From contig JAIENF010000500.1 of NCBI GenBank assembly GCA_019751575.1, positions 1-6,520 on the forward strand: 6,520 nt of DNA. Reading direction: 5' to 3'. Positions 1 through 5,558 of this stretch are shown in pieces (positions within the stretch are counted from its first letter, which is position 1; every line of letters starts with the position of its first letter). The DNA comes from Burkholderiales bacterium (GTDB taxonomy: Bacteria > Pseudomonadota > Gammaproteobacteria > Burkholderiales > CAIKXV01). The notes below the pieces were generated by a model. It saw nothing but the letters and a program-made list of their open reading frames with translations. It ran no database searches and was not told the DNA's origin. The position numbers and the translations under genes are program-made.

Positions 1-593
1 CCTGCTTCTACATGATCGTGGGGCTGGTCGCGGTCGACGCCGGCGACATCTTCATCGATGACGAGCGGCTGACCCGGCTGGCCATGCACCGGCGCGCGCG
101 CCTCGGTCTCTCGTACCTGCCGCAGGAAGCCTCGATCTTCCGGCGCCTGTCCGTCGCGGACAACGTGCGCGCCGTCCTGCAGTTGCGCGACCTGTCCCCG
201 GCCGACGTCGAGACCCGGCTCGCCGAGCTGCTCGAGGAGTTGCACATCTCGCACCTCGCGGGGAATCCGTCGATCAGCCTGTCGGGCGGCGAGCGGCGCC
301 GCTGCGAGATCGCGCGTGCGCTGGCGACCGATCCCCGCTTCATCCTGCTCGACGAGCCGTTCGCCGGCGTCGATCCCATCGCGGTGATCGACATCCAGAA
401 GATCATCGGCTTCCTGCGCGAGAAGGGCATCGGCGTACTGATCACCGACCACAACGTGCGCGAGACGCTGGGCATCTGCGACCGTGCCTACATCATCAAC
501 GATGGCACCGTGCTTGCTTCCGGAAAGCCCGAGGAAATCGTCTATAATGAAAACGTTCGAAAGGTCTACCTCGGGGAGCACTTCCGGCTGTAG
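1..593 (+). CDS. lptB: LPS export ABC transporter ATP-binding protein LptB (5' end missing)
   Basis: This is the cytoplasmic ATPase of the LptB2FGC complex, which extracts lipopolysaccharide from the inner membrane and drives it along the LptA bridge. The frame is open from base 3 (Cys-Phe-Tyr-Met-Ile-Val-Gly), the stretch that normally follows the Walker A lysine, so Walker A and about 45 residues lie off the left edge. Numbering from the Met at base 12, the Q-loop is YLPQEASIF (35-43), the ABC signature is LSGGERRR (90-97), Walker B with its catalytic Glu is ILLDEP (111-116), the D-loop is AGVDP, and the H-loop is [10 protein letters not shown] (144-153). The C-terminal VYLGEHFRL is typical of LptB. 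The 196 visible residues fit the usual length of about 240. lptB directly before rpoN is the standard proteobacterial order. The last 90 bases use A/T-ending codons (ctt, gct, tat, aat, gtt) unlike the rest, where promoter-like motifs occur. Confidence 0.96.
   Translation, partial: CFYMIVGLVAVDAGDIFIDDERLTRLAMHRRARLGLSYLPQEASIFRRLSVADNVRAVLQLRDLSPADVETRLAELLEELHISHLAGNPSISLSGGERRRCEIARALATDPRFILLDEPFAGVDPIAVIDIQKIIGFLREKGIGVLITDHNVRETLGICDRAYIINDGTVLASGKPEEIVYNENVRKVYLGEHFRL
503..518 (+). promoter_or_regulatory. Candidate sigma-54 (-24/-12) promoter upstream of rpoN
   Basis: The bases TGGCAC (503-508), five spacer bases (509-513) and TTGCT (514-518) match the sigma-54 consensus TGGCAC-N5-TTGCW at every specified position. 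The invariant GG (504-505) and GC (516-517) are exactly 10 bases apart. The following base, often G in the full consensus, is C here. The site is inside the lptB coding region, points at rpoN, and would start transcription near 528-529, about 185 bases before the rpoN ATG. The underlying codons ctt and gct are uncommon in this G/C-ending gene, which hints that the bases may be kept for a reason other than protein. I did not recognise an upstream activator site. The motif match is seen directly; promoter activity is inferred. Confidence 0.5.
543..548 (+). promoter_or_regulatory. Candidate sigma-70 -10 box for rpoN
   Basis: A perfect TATAAT occurs at the end of lptB in otherwise GC-rich DNA, followed by an A-rich stretch to about 562. 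It is formed by the codons tat and aat, which are rare here compared with tac and aac. The -35 position (about 520-526, CCGGAA region) is poor and there is no extended -10 TG, so this is a weak prediction. If active, it would give a leader of about 155 bases before rpoN and would overlap the footprint of the sigma-54 site at 503-518. Confidence 0.25.
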
Positions 594-672
594 TTCGGCC
601 CCGCGCGAAGTCAGCCATGATCCCGAGCGTCCACCGCCCCCACACACGTTGCACATGCACCCCAGCCGCCAT

Positions 673-694
673 CCGGTGCGATGAGCAGCACCGG
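673..694 (+). repeat. Inverted repeat (hairpin) in the rpoN leader
   Basis: The arms CCGGTGC (673-679) and GCACCGG (688-694) are perfect complements, seven base pairs with an 8-base loop, ending 17 bases before the rpoN start codon. No T-run follows, so a simple rho-independent terminator is unlikely. A leader structure affecting translation or mRNA stability, or a dyad for a DNA-binding protein, are the alternatives. The rest of the 118-base gap between lptB and rpoN shows no gene. Confidence 0.45.
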
Positions 695-711
695 CACGGC
701 GGTCGCAAGCG

Positions 712-2190
712 ATGAAGAACGCCCTGCAGCTGCGGTTGTCCCAGCACCTGACGCTCACGCCCCAGCTGCAGCAGTCGATCCGCCTGTTGCAGCTGTCCAC
801 GCTCGACCTCAACCAGGAGCTCGAGCGCTTCCTGCAGGAAAACCCGCTGCTCGAGCGGGAGGACGACGGCGACCCGGGCCTGGAGCCGCTGCCGGCCGGA
901 ATGCAGGCCGGGGAGCAGCCGGGCGCCACGGTTGCCGAGCCTGAAGCCGAGGCGCGCAACGACGACCGCCCGACCGACCAGTCGGCCGAGCATGGCGACG
1001 GCTTCGAGTTCGACGGGCAGACCGACTCGAACTGGTCGTCGGACGAGGGCAGCTTCGGCGCGCGCGACACCGACGAAGACAGCGAATACTCGCAGCAGGT
1101 CGCCAGTTCGCCGACGCTGCGCGAGCACCTGCTGGGCCAGCTGTCGCTGACGCCGTTGCCGGAGCGCGACAAGGTGATCATCGAGCTGCTCATCGAGGCA
1201 CTCGACGAGGACGGCTACCTTTCGCAGGACCTGTCCGAGATCGCGACCATCCTCCCGGAAGAGGCGATGATCGAGATCGAAGAGCTCGAGATCGCACTCA
1301 AGCACCTGCAGCACTTCGACCCGCTGGGAGTCGGTGCCCGGACCCTCGGCGAATGCCTCGGCCTGCAGTTGCAGGCGATGCCCCCGACCGTGCCCTGCCG
1401 CACCGAGGCGCTGATCGTGGTGCAGGACCATCTCGCCGCGCTCGCCGCCCGCGACTTCACCCGGCTGCGGCGCACGCTGCGCTGCGACGAGGACCGCCTG
1501 CGCGGCGTGCAGGAACTCATCGGGAAGCTCAATCCGCGCCCGGGCACGCCGTTCGCCACGATCGACACGCGCTACGTCATCCCGGACGTGGTGGTGAAGA
1601 AGACCAAGGGCGCCTGGGTCTCGTCGCTCAACCCGGACGCGATGCCGAAGCTGCGCATCAACCGCATGTACGCGGAGATCCTGCGCCGGAACAGGGACGC
1701 CTCGCACAGCCAGCTGGCGAGCCAGCTGCAGGAGGCGAAGTGGCTGATCAAGAACGTGCAGCAGCGGTTCGAGACGATCCAGCGGGTGTCGCAGGCGATC
1801 GTCGACCGGCAGCGCCAGTTCTTCGAGCATGGCGAGGTCGCCATGCGCCCGTTGGTGCTGCGCGAGATCGCCGAAGTGCTCGACCTGCACGAGTCGACGG
1901 TGTCACGGGTGACCACGCAGAAGTTCATGCTGACCCCGCGCGGCATCTTCGAGCTCAAGTATTTCTTCGGCAGCCATGTGTCCACCGAAAGCGGCGGCTC
2001 CTGTTCGGCGACGGCCATCCGCGCCCTCATCCGGCAGCTCGTCGGTTCGGAAGACACGCGCAAACCGCTGTCGGACAGCCAGATCGCGGATATCCTTGGG
2101 CAACAGGGGATCGTGGTGGCCCGGCGTACCATCGCCAAGTACCGCGAATCCCTGCAGATCCTTCCGGTGAACCTGCGGAAGACGATCTGA
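712..2190 (+). CDS. rpoN: RNA polymerase sigma-54 factor RpoN
   Basis: RpoN directs RNA polymerase to -24/-12 promoters and needs an AAA+ activator to open DNA; its regulons include nitrogen assimilation, motility and carbon use. The 492-residue product is of normal length. The Gln/Leu-rich region I that contacts activators is residues 1-48 (LQLRLSQHLTLTPQLQQ onward). An acidic, Asp-rich, low-complexity region II spans about 49-130. The core-binding region III runs about 131-330. The helix-turn-helix region is near 381-405 (LREIAEVLDLHESTVSRVT). The diagnostic RpoN box ARRTIAKYRE, which reads the -24 element, is at 470-479, close to the C-terminus. The ATG at 712 is chosen because the N-terminus aligns with the conserved family start. 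No strong Shine-Dalgarno precedes it, only a weak GGCGG at 698-702. No frame damage is seen, and promoter candidates lie within lptB. Confidence 0.98.
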   Translation: MKNALQLRLSQHLTLTPQLQQSIRLLQLSTLDLNQELERFLQENPLLEREDDGDPGLEPLPAGMQAGEQPGATVAEPEAEARNDDRPTDQSAEHGDGFEFDGQTDSNWSSDEGSFGARDTDEDSEYSQQVASSPTLREHLLGQLSLTPLPERDKVIIELLIEALDEDGYLSQDLSEIATILPEEAMIEIEELEIALKHLQHFDPLGVGARTLGECLGLQLQAMPPTVPCRTEALIVVQDHLAALAARDFTRLRRTLRCDEDRLRGVQELIGKLNPRPGTPFATIDTRYVIPDVVVKKTKGAWVSSLNPDAMPKLRINRMYAEILRRNRDASHSQLASQLQEAKWLIKNVQQRFETIQRVSQAIVDRQRQFFEHGEVAMRPLVLREIAEVLDLHESTVSRVTTQKFMLTPRGIFELKYFFGSHVSTESGGSCSATAIRALIRQLVGSEDTRKPLSDSQIADILGQQGIVVARRTIAKYRESLQILPVNLRKTI

Positions 2191-2199
2191 CGGCGCACG

Positions 2200-2219
2200 C
2201 CGGGGGCGCCAGCCTCCGG
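2200..2219 (+). repeat. GC-rich hairpin between rpoN and hpf
   Basis: The arms CCGGGGGC (2200-2207) and GCCTCCGG (2212-2219) form an eight-pair stem with one G-T (G-U) pair and a GCCA loop. It lies 9 bases after the rpoN stop and 35 bases before hpf. There is no T-run downstream. It could be an attenuator, an RNase-processing or 3'-protective structure separating rpoN and hpf mRNA levels, or chance in GC-rich DNA. Confidence 0.45.
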
Positions 2220-2254
2220 GATGCCAGACGTGAATCACACGACAGGGGGAGCGC

Positions 2255-2575
2255 ATGAACATCCAGATAACCGGCCACCACGTGGAAGTCACTGCCGCGA
2301 TACGCGACTACGTGAACGGCAAGCTCGAACGCGTCACCCGGCACTTCGACCACGTGATCGACATCAACGTGATCCTGTCTATCGACAAGCTCAAGCAGAA
2401 GGTCGAGGCCACCGTCCGCGTCCGCGGCAAGGATATCTTCGCGGAGAGCGAAGACCACAACATGTACGCCGCGATCGACGGCCTGGTCGACAAGCTCGAC
2501 CGGTCGGTCATCCGGCACAAGGAGAAGCAGCAGGACCACCGCGGCGCGACGCCGGTCCCCGCTGACGACGAATAG
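2255..2575 (+). CDS. hpf: Ribosome hibernation promoting factor HPF, short form
   Basis: HPF binds the 30S subunit at the A and P sites and, in its short form with RMF where present, stabilises inactive 100S ribosome dimers during slow growth. The 106-residue product starts MNIQITGHHVEV and keeps the beta-alpha-beta-beta-beta-alpha core: helix 1 near 13-30 (AIRDYVNGKLERVTRHF), central strands near 33-64 (VRVRGKDIFAES), and the NMYAAID motif (69-75) that opens helix 2. Basic residues of helix 2 (KLDRSVIRHKEK) suit rRNA binding. There is no long-form C-terminal dimerisation domain. The ATG at 2255 is preceded by a good Shine-Dalgarno (GGGGGAG, 2245-2251). Linkage between rpoN and ptsN is classical; this gene was long listed as the 'sigma-54 modulation protein', a name that does not reflect its ribosome role. 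It is bracketed by hairpins at 2200-2219 and 2583-2601. Confidence 0.95.
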   Translation: MNIQITGHHVEVTAAIRDYVNGKLERVTRHFDHVIDINVILSIDKLKQKVEATVRVRGKDIFAESEDHNMYAAIDGLVDKLDRSVIRHKEKQQDHRGATPVPADDE

Positions 2576-2582
2576 GCCCACC

Positions 2583-2601
2583 GCGGGCCGCCAAGGCCCG
2601 C
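2583..2601 (+). terminator. Terminator-like hairpin between hpf and ptsN
   Basis: The arms GCGGGCC (2583-2589) and GGCCCGC (2595-2601) are perfect complements around a GCCAA loop, beginning 7 bases after the hpf stop. No T-run follows (TCCTCCGG instead), so full rho-independent termination is doubtful. Partial termination or RNA processing inside the operon is more plausible. The spacing to the ptsN start is 21 bases. Confidence 0.4.
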
Positions 2602-2622
2602 TCCTCCGGATACAGCCGCAGC

Positions 2623-3120
2623 ATGCCCACTGAAACCAACCTCATCGCAACCCTGCTGCCCGCAGCCAACGTGCTCGTCGATGCCGACCTGGGCAGCAAG
2701 AAACGGGTCTTCGAGCAGGTGGGGCTGCTGGTGGAGAACCACCACCGGGTGGCCCGCAGCACCGTTTTCGACAGCCTGTTCGCGCGCGAGCGCCTCGGCT
2801 CCACCGGCCTCGGCCAGGGGGTGGCGATCCCGCACGGGCGCATCAAGGGCCTTCGCGATGCGATCGGCGTGTTCGTGCGCACCCAGGCGCCGATCCCGTT
2901 CGATGCGCCGGACGGGCAGCCGGTGTCGCTGATCTTCGCGTTGCTGGTGCCCGAGCGCGCGACCGACCTGCACCTCGAGATCCTGGCCCAGCTGGCACAG
3001 ATGTTCGGCGACCGCGGCATGCGCGAACGGCTCGCCGGTGCAGGCACGGCCGACGCTGCCCACAACCTGTTCACCCAATGGTCACCGAATGCCACGGGTC
3101 AGCACGACGCAGCTGTTTGA
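2623..3120 (+). CDS. ptsN: PTS IIA-like nitrogen-regulatory protein PtsN (EIIA-Ntr)
   Basis: EIIA-Ntr is the end point of the regulatory PTS-Ntr phosphorelay (EI-Ntr, NPr or HPr, EIIA-Ntr). It transports nothing but, according to phosphorylation state, modulates potassium transport, stress and metabolic targets in enteric models. The 165-residue product is a complete PTS EIIA type 2 domain. The phospho-accepting His is H71 in GVAIPHGRIKG, and the second active-site His is H117 in the DLHLEIL segment. The stretch SKKRVFEQVGLL (25-36) followed by ARERLGSTGLGQG (54-66) is characteristic of PtsN. ATG 2623 is used because homologues begin only a few residues before the LLP..NV motif; its Shine-Dalgarno is weak. 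The last 11 codons overlap hprK in another frame and code for a non-conserved tail (NATGQHDAAV). Confidence 0.95.
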   Translation: MPTETNLIATLLPAANVLVDADLGSKKRVFEQVGLLVENHHRVARSTVFDSLFARERLGSTGLGQGVAIPHGRIKGLRDAIGVFVRTQAPIPFDAPDGQPVSLIFALLVPERATDLHLEILAQLAQMFGDRGMRERLAGAGTADAAHNLFTQWSPNATGQHDAAV

Positions 3121-4039
3121 AGACACCCGCGACAAGCTCCAGCTCTCCTGGGCGGGGGGACGTGCGTCGCCAGACAACTGGCTGGACAGCGAACGCATAA
3201 ACGCATCGGCCCAGGGGCTGATCGGGCACCTGAACGTGATCCATCCGAACTGGATCCAGGTCCTGTCGCCGACCGAGATCCGGCACCTCGACGAGCTCGG
3301 ACCGCAGGGGGCCGGCCAGGTGCTCGACAAGCTCGTCGCCAGCGATCTCGCCTGCCTGATCGTGTCCGACGGCGAACCGGTTCCAGAGCGGATCCTCGCG
3401 CTGGCCGATGCGCGCCCGGTGCCGGTGCTGTCGACGCCGATCAGCAGCATCCAGGTGATGTGGATCCTGCGTCCCTACCTTGCCCGGGCGCTGGCCGAGT
3501 ACAGCGAGGTGCACGGCGTGCTGCTCGACGTGCTCGACGTCGGCGTGATGATCACCGGCCAGAGCGGCGTGGGAAAGAGCGAGCTCGCGCTCGAGCTGAT
3601 CAGCCGCGGGCACGGGCTGATCGCCGACGACGTCGTCGAACTGTTCCGCATCGCGCCGAACATCATCGAGGGACGCTGCCCTGCCCTGCTGAAGGACTTC
3701 CTCGAGGTGCGCGGCCTGGGCATGCTGAACATCCGGACGATCTTCGGCGAGACCGCCATACGCATCAAGAAGAACCTCAAGCTGATCGTCGAACTGCAGC
3801 GCGCGAGCGCCGAGCAGATGGCCGGGCTCGATCGACTGCCGCTGCGTCCGGAGAATGCGACCGTGCTCGGCGTGCCGGTGCGCAAGGTGATCCTTCCCGT
3901 GGCGGCCGGCCGCAACCTGGCCGTGCTGACCGAGGCCGCCGTCCGGAACTTCGTGCTCGAACTGCGGGGCTTCGACAGCACCCAGGAATTCATGCGCCGC
4001 CAGGAAGCGCTGATGTCTGCATCCGAGGCTCCCCGTTGA
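3089..4039 (+). CDS. hprK: HPr kinase/phosphorylase HprK
   Basis: HprK phosphorylates HPr on its regulatory serine with ATP or pyrophosphate and removes the phosphate by phosphorolysis. In Gram-negatives it tunes a PTS that is often incomplete. From ATG 3089 the product is 316 residues, normal for the family. The N-terminal domain is about 1-130. The C-terminal kinase domain has the catalytic-region His H142 (VHGVLLDV), the P-loop GQSGVGKS (157-164), an Asp pair D180-D181 (LIADDVVEL) and the HprK signature LEVRGLGMLN (205-214). All key residues are present, so an active bifunctional enzyme is expected. An in-frame ATG at 3038 would add 17 residues lying wholly inside ptsN; 3089 is preferred because MPRVSTTQLFEDTRDKLQLSW resembles betaproteobacterial HprK starts. 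It overlaps ptsN by 32 bases with no clear Shine-Dalgarno, suggesting translational coupling. Its substrate gene ptsH is not in the window. Confidence 0.96.
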   Translation: MPRVSTTQLFEDTRDKLQLSWAGGRASPDNWLDSERINASAQGLIGHLNVIHPNWIQVLSPTEIRHLDELGPQGAGQVLDKLVASDLACLIVSDGEPVPERILALADARPVPVLSTPISSIQVMWILRPYLARALAEYSEVHGVLLDVLDVGVMITGQSGVGKSELALELISRGHGLIADDVVELFRIAPNIIEGRCPALLKDFLEVRGLGMLNIRTIFGETAIRIKKNLKLIVELQRASAEQMAGLDRLPLRPENATVLGVPVRKVILPVAAGRNLAVLTEAAVRNFVLELRGFDSTQEFMRRQEALMSASEAPR

Positions 4040-4050
4040 CCCTGCACCCG

Positions 4051-4064
4051 GCCCCGGCAGGGGC
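4051..4064 (+). promoter_or_regulatory. rapZ ribosome binding site inside a small hairpin
   Basis: The Shine-Dalgarno AGGGG (4059-4063) is 8 bases before the rapZ ATG. Four of its five bases lie in the 3' arm of a perfect five-pair hairpin, GCCCC (4051-4055) with GGGGC (4060-4064) around a GGCA loop. An alternative pairing, CCTGC (4041-4045) with GCAGG (4057-4061), also covers it. The structure starts 11 bases after the hprK stop, so ribosomes finishing hprK could open it. The pairing is visible; a regulatory role is inferred. Confidence 0.35.
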
Positions 4065-4071
4065 GCCCACC

Positions 4072-4908
4072 ATGCAGATCACGCTCGTCACGGGCCTGTC
4101 GGGCTCGGGCAAGAGCGTGGCATTGCACGTGCTGGAAGACCACGGGCTGTACTGCGTGGACAACCTCCCGGTGAGCGTGCTGCAGCCCCTGATCGCCGAC
4201 CTCACGGCGAATGGCCAGCAGCGTGCGGCGATCGGCATCGATGTCCGCAGCGGCGATACCCTGGGCTCCCTGCCGGCGGAGGTGGCGAAGCTGAAGGGCG
4301 CGGGACACGACGTGCGGGTGATCTACCTGGAGGCGAACGACGAGACGCTGGTCAAGCGTTTCTCCGAGACGCGCCGCCGCCACCCGCTGTCCGACGGATC
4401 GCGCACGCTCGAGGAATGCATCGAACGCGAGCGCGAGATGCTCGAGGGCGTGGGCGAACTCAGCCATCGGATAGATACCTCCCGCCTGTCCGCCAATGCG
4501 CTGCGCGAGCGGGTGCTGGAAGTGATCGGCATCGACCGCTCGCAACTGACCCTGCTGTTCGAGTCGTTCGCGTTCAAGCACGGGTTGCCGAGGGACGCAG
4601 ACCTGGTGTTCGACGTGCGCTGCCTGCCCAACCCGCACTACGATCCTCGCCTGCGCCCGCTGACCGGCCGCGATCCCGAGGTCGTCGCCTTCCTCGAGGC
4701 CGAGCCCGAGGTCGGCCGGATGCTCGCCCATGTGCACCGCTTCGTCGCCGACTGGCTCCCGTCGTACGTCGGCGACAACCGCAGCTACCTGACCGTCGCG
4801 GTCGGGTGCACCGGCGGTCAGCACCGCTCGGTCTACCTGGTCGAACAGCTGGCGCGTGCATTCCAGGGCAGTGCACGGGTACTCAAGCGGCATCGGGAAC
4901 TGCCGTGA
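4072..4908 (+). CDS. rapZ: RNase adapter protein RapZ (YvcJ family P-loop protein)
   Basis: RapZ is a nucleotide-binding protein that, in enteric bacteria, binds small RNA GlmZ, recruits RNase E and so controls GlmS and cell-envelope amino-sugar supply; its role outside enterics is less defined. The 278-residue product is full length. Walker A is GLSGSGKS (8-15), followed by the family motif YCVDNLP (27-33). A switch-like segment HPLSDGSRTLEECIERER is at 104-121. The C-terminal domain holds FDVRCLPNPHYDPRLRPLTG (180-199) and VGCTGGQHRSV (244-254), a likely metabolite/RNA-binding pocket, and ends in a basic tail (ARVLKRHRELP). The frame is open far upstream into hprK, but ATG 4072 has a suitably spaced AGGGG and matches the conserved start MQITLVTGLSGSGKS. 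The gap to hprK is 32 bases, consistent with one transcript. Confidence 0.96.
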   Translation: MQITLVTGLSGSGKSVALHVLEDHGLYCVDNLPVSVLQPLIADLTANGQQRAAIGIDVRSGDTLGSLPAEVAKLKGAGHDVRVIYLEANDETLVKRFSETRRRHPLSDGSRTLEECIEREREMLEGVGELSHRIDTSRLSANALRERVLEVIGIDRSQLTLLFESFAFKHGLPRDADLVFDVRCLPNPHYDPRLRPLTGRDPEVVAFLEAEPEVGRMLAHVHRFVADWLPSYVGDNRSYLTVAVGCTGGQHRSVYLVEQLARAFQGSARVLKRHRELP

Positions 4909-5558
4909 GCCGCGCGCCCGCCCTGTTGATGTCCTTGTTCCTGGTGCCCTCGTGGTGCGCCGCGCAGGCGATCCCGCCACCCGCACCGCCGACGGCCACC
5001 GGCAAGCCCGACAGCAGCTGGGTGCGGATCAAGGCACCCGGCGCCGACGAGCTCTGGTACGACAAGGAGAAGCTCGTGTTCGCGGGCAGCGAGATCACGT
5101 TCTGGCGGCGGGTCAACTTCGCGGCGCCGCAGGCCTTCAAGTCGTTCCAGGTGGGTTCGGCGCTGTTCCGGGAACAGATCAACTGCGACGACCATACGAT
5201 GCGCGTGCATGCGCACGTCTTCCGCGCGGCCGACGGCACCATCGTCGAGCAGGTGAACCATGCCGCGCCGGAAGCGGCGGCAGTCATCCCAGACACCGTC
5301 GGCGATGCACTCTGGCGCGCGATGTGCCCCCTGGTGGCCGGCCATCGTGCGGCCGAGGAACGGCTCAAGACGACCCAGGAACGGCTGGACAATCGCCGTC
5401 GCGAACTTGACCGCATCCGAGTCGAGGTAGAAGAGCTCGAGGCGTCCGTGACGCGCCTGCGTACCGAGTCGCGAGACCCGGCCCGTGATGCCGCGCGCGA
5501 GGGCGTGCGCGAGCCCGCACGGGAAACGCCACGCCCGCAAGGCAGACAGGGTCCCTGA
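4905..5558 (+). CDS. Secreted protein with Adhesin_E-like domain and coiled-coil tail
   Basis: The function is not known to me. The GTG start at 4905 overlaps the rapZ TGA by four bases (GTGA) and has GGGA at 4895-4898 as Shine-Dalgarno; ATG 4929 is the alternative but would shorten the signal peptide. The 217-residue product begins with a short hydrophobic signal-like segment (about 1-22, LLMSLFLVPSWCAAQA) without a proper lipobox, then a Pro-rich linker (23-35). Residues 39-145 resemble the surface-adhesin protein E (Adhesin_E) type: SSWVRIKAP, LWYDKEKL, ITFWRRVNF, a central Cys (C94 in INCDD), VFRAADGTIVEQ, IPDTVGDALW and a second Cys (C141), which could form a disulfide. Residues about 148-188 are a charged, heptad-like coiled coil, and 189-217 a Pro/Arg-rich tail with REPARE-like repeats. 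It ends overlapping the next gene (TGATG). The family assignment is from pattern memory; existence of the gene is well supported. Confidence 0.8.
   Translation: MSRAPALLMSLFLVPSWCAAQAIPPPAPPTATGKPDSSWVRIKAPGADELWYDKEKLVFAGSEITFWRRVNFAAPQAFKSFQVGSALFREQINCDDHTMRVHAHVFRAADGTIVEQVNHAAPEAAAVIPDTVGDALWRAMCPLVAGHRAAEERLKTTQERLDNRRRELDRIRVEVEELEASVTRLRTESRDPARDAAREGVREPARETPRPQGRQGP

Noticed and set aside
681..944. ATG at 681 as an alternative rpoN start or small gene
   Set aside because: It is in another frame from rpoN, and the translation is Ala/Pro-rich without conserved features.
496..1890. Long minus-strand open frame (464 codons) opposite rpoN
   Set aside because: It is antisense to a clear full-length rpoN, its translation is low-complexity Arg/Leu/Val-rich with no recognisable domain, and such frames are expected opposite GC-rich genes.
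1353..2258. Plus-strand open frame of 301 codons inside rpoN
   Set aside because: It is an Ala/Arg/Pro-rich out-of-frame reading of rpoN, with no separate start signal or domain.
2991..3006. Second TGGCAC inside ptsN, considered as another sigma-54 site ahead of hprK
   Set aside because: The -12 element at the required spacing reads TTCGG, not TTGCW, so the invariant GC is missing.
3475..4986. Long minus-strand open frame (503 codons) opposite hprK and rapZ
   Set aside because: It spans two well-supported plus-strand genes and their junction, and its translation resembles no family; it is a codon-bias shadow.
5469..5545. Direct-repeat-like Arg/Glu/Pro/Ala codons at the end of the secreted protein gene
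   Set aside because: The repeats are short and degenerate, typical of a disordered charged tail; there is no true tandem DNA repeat.
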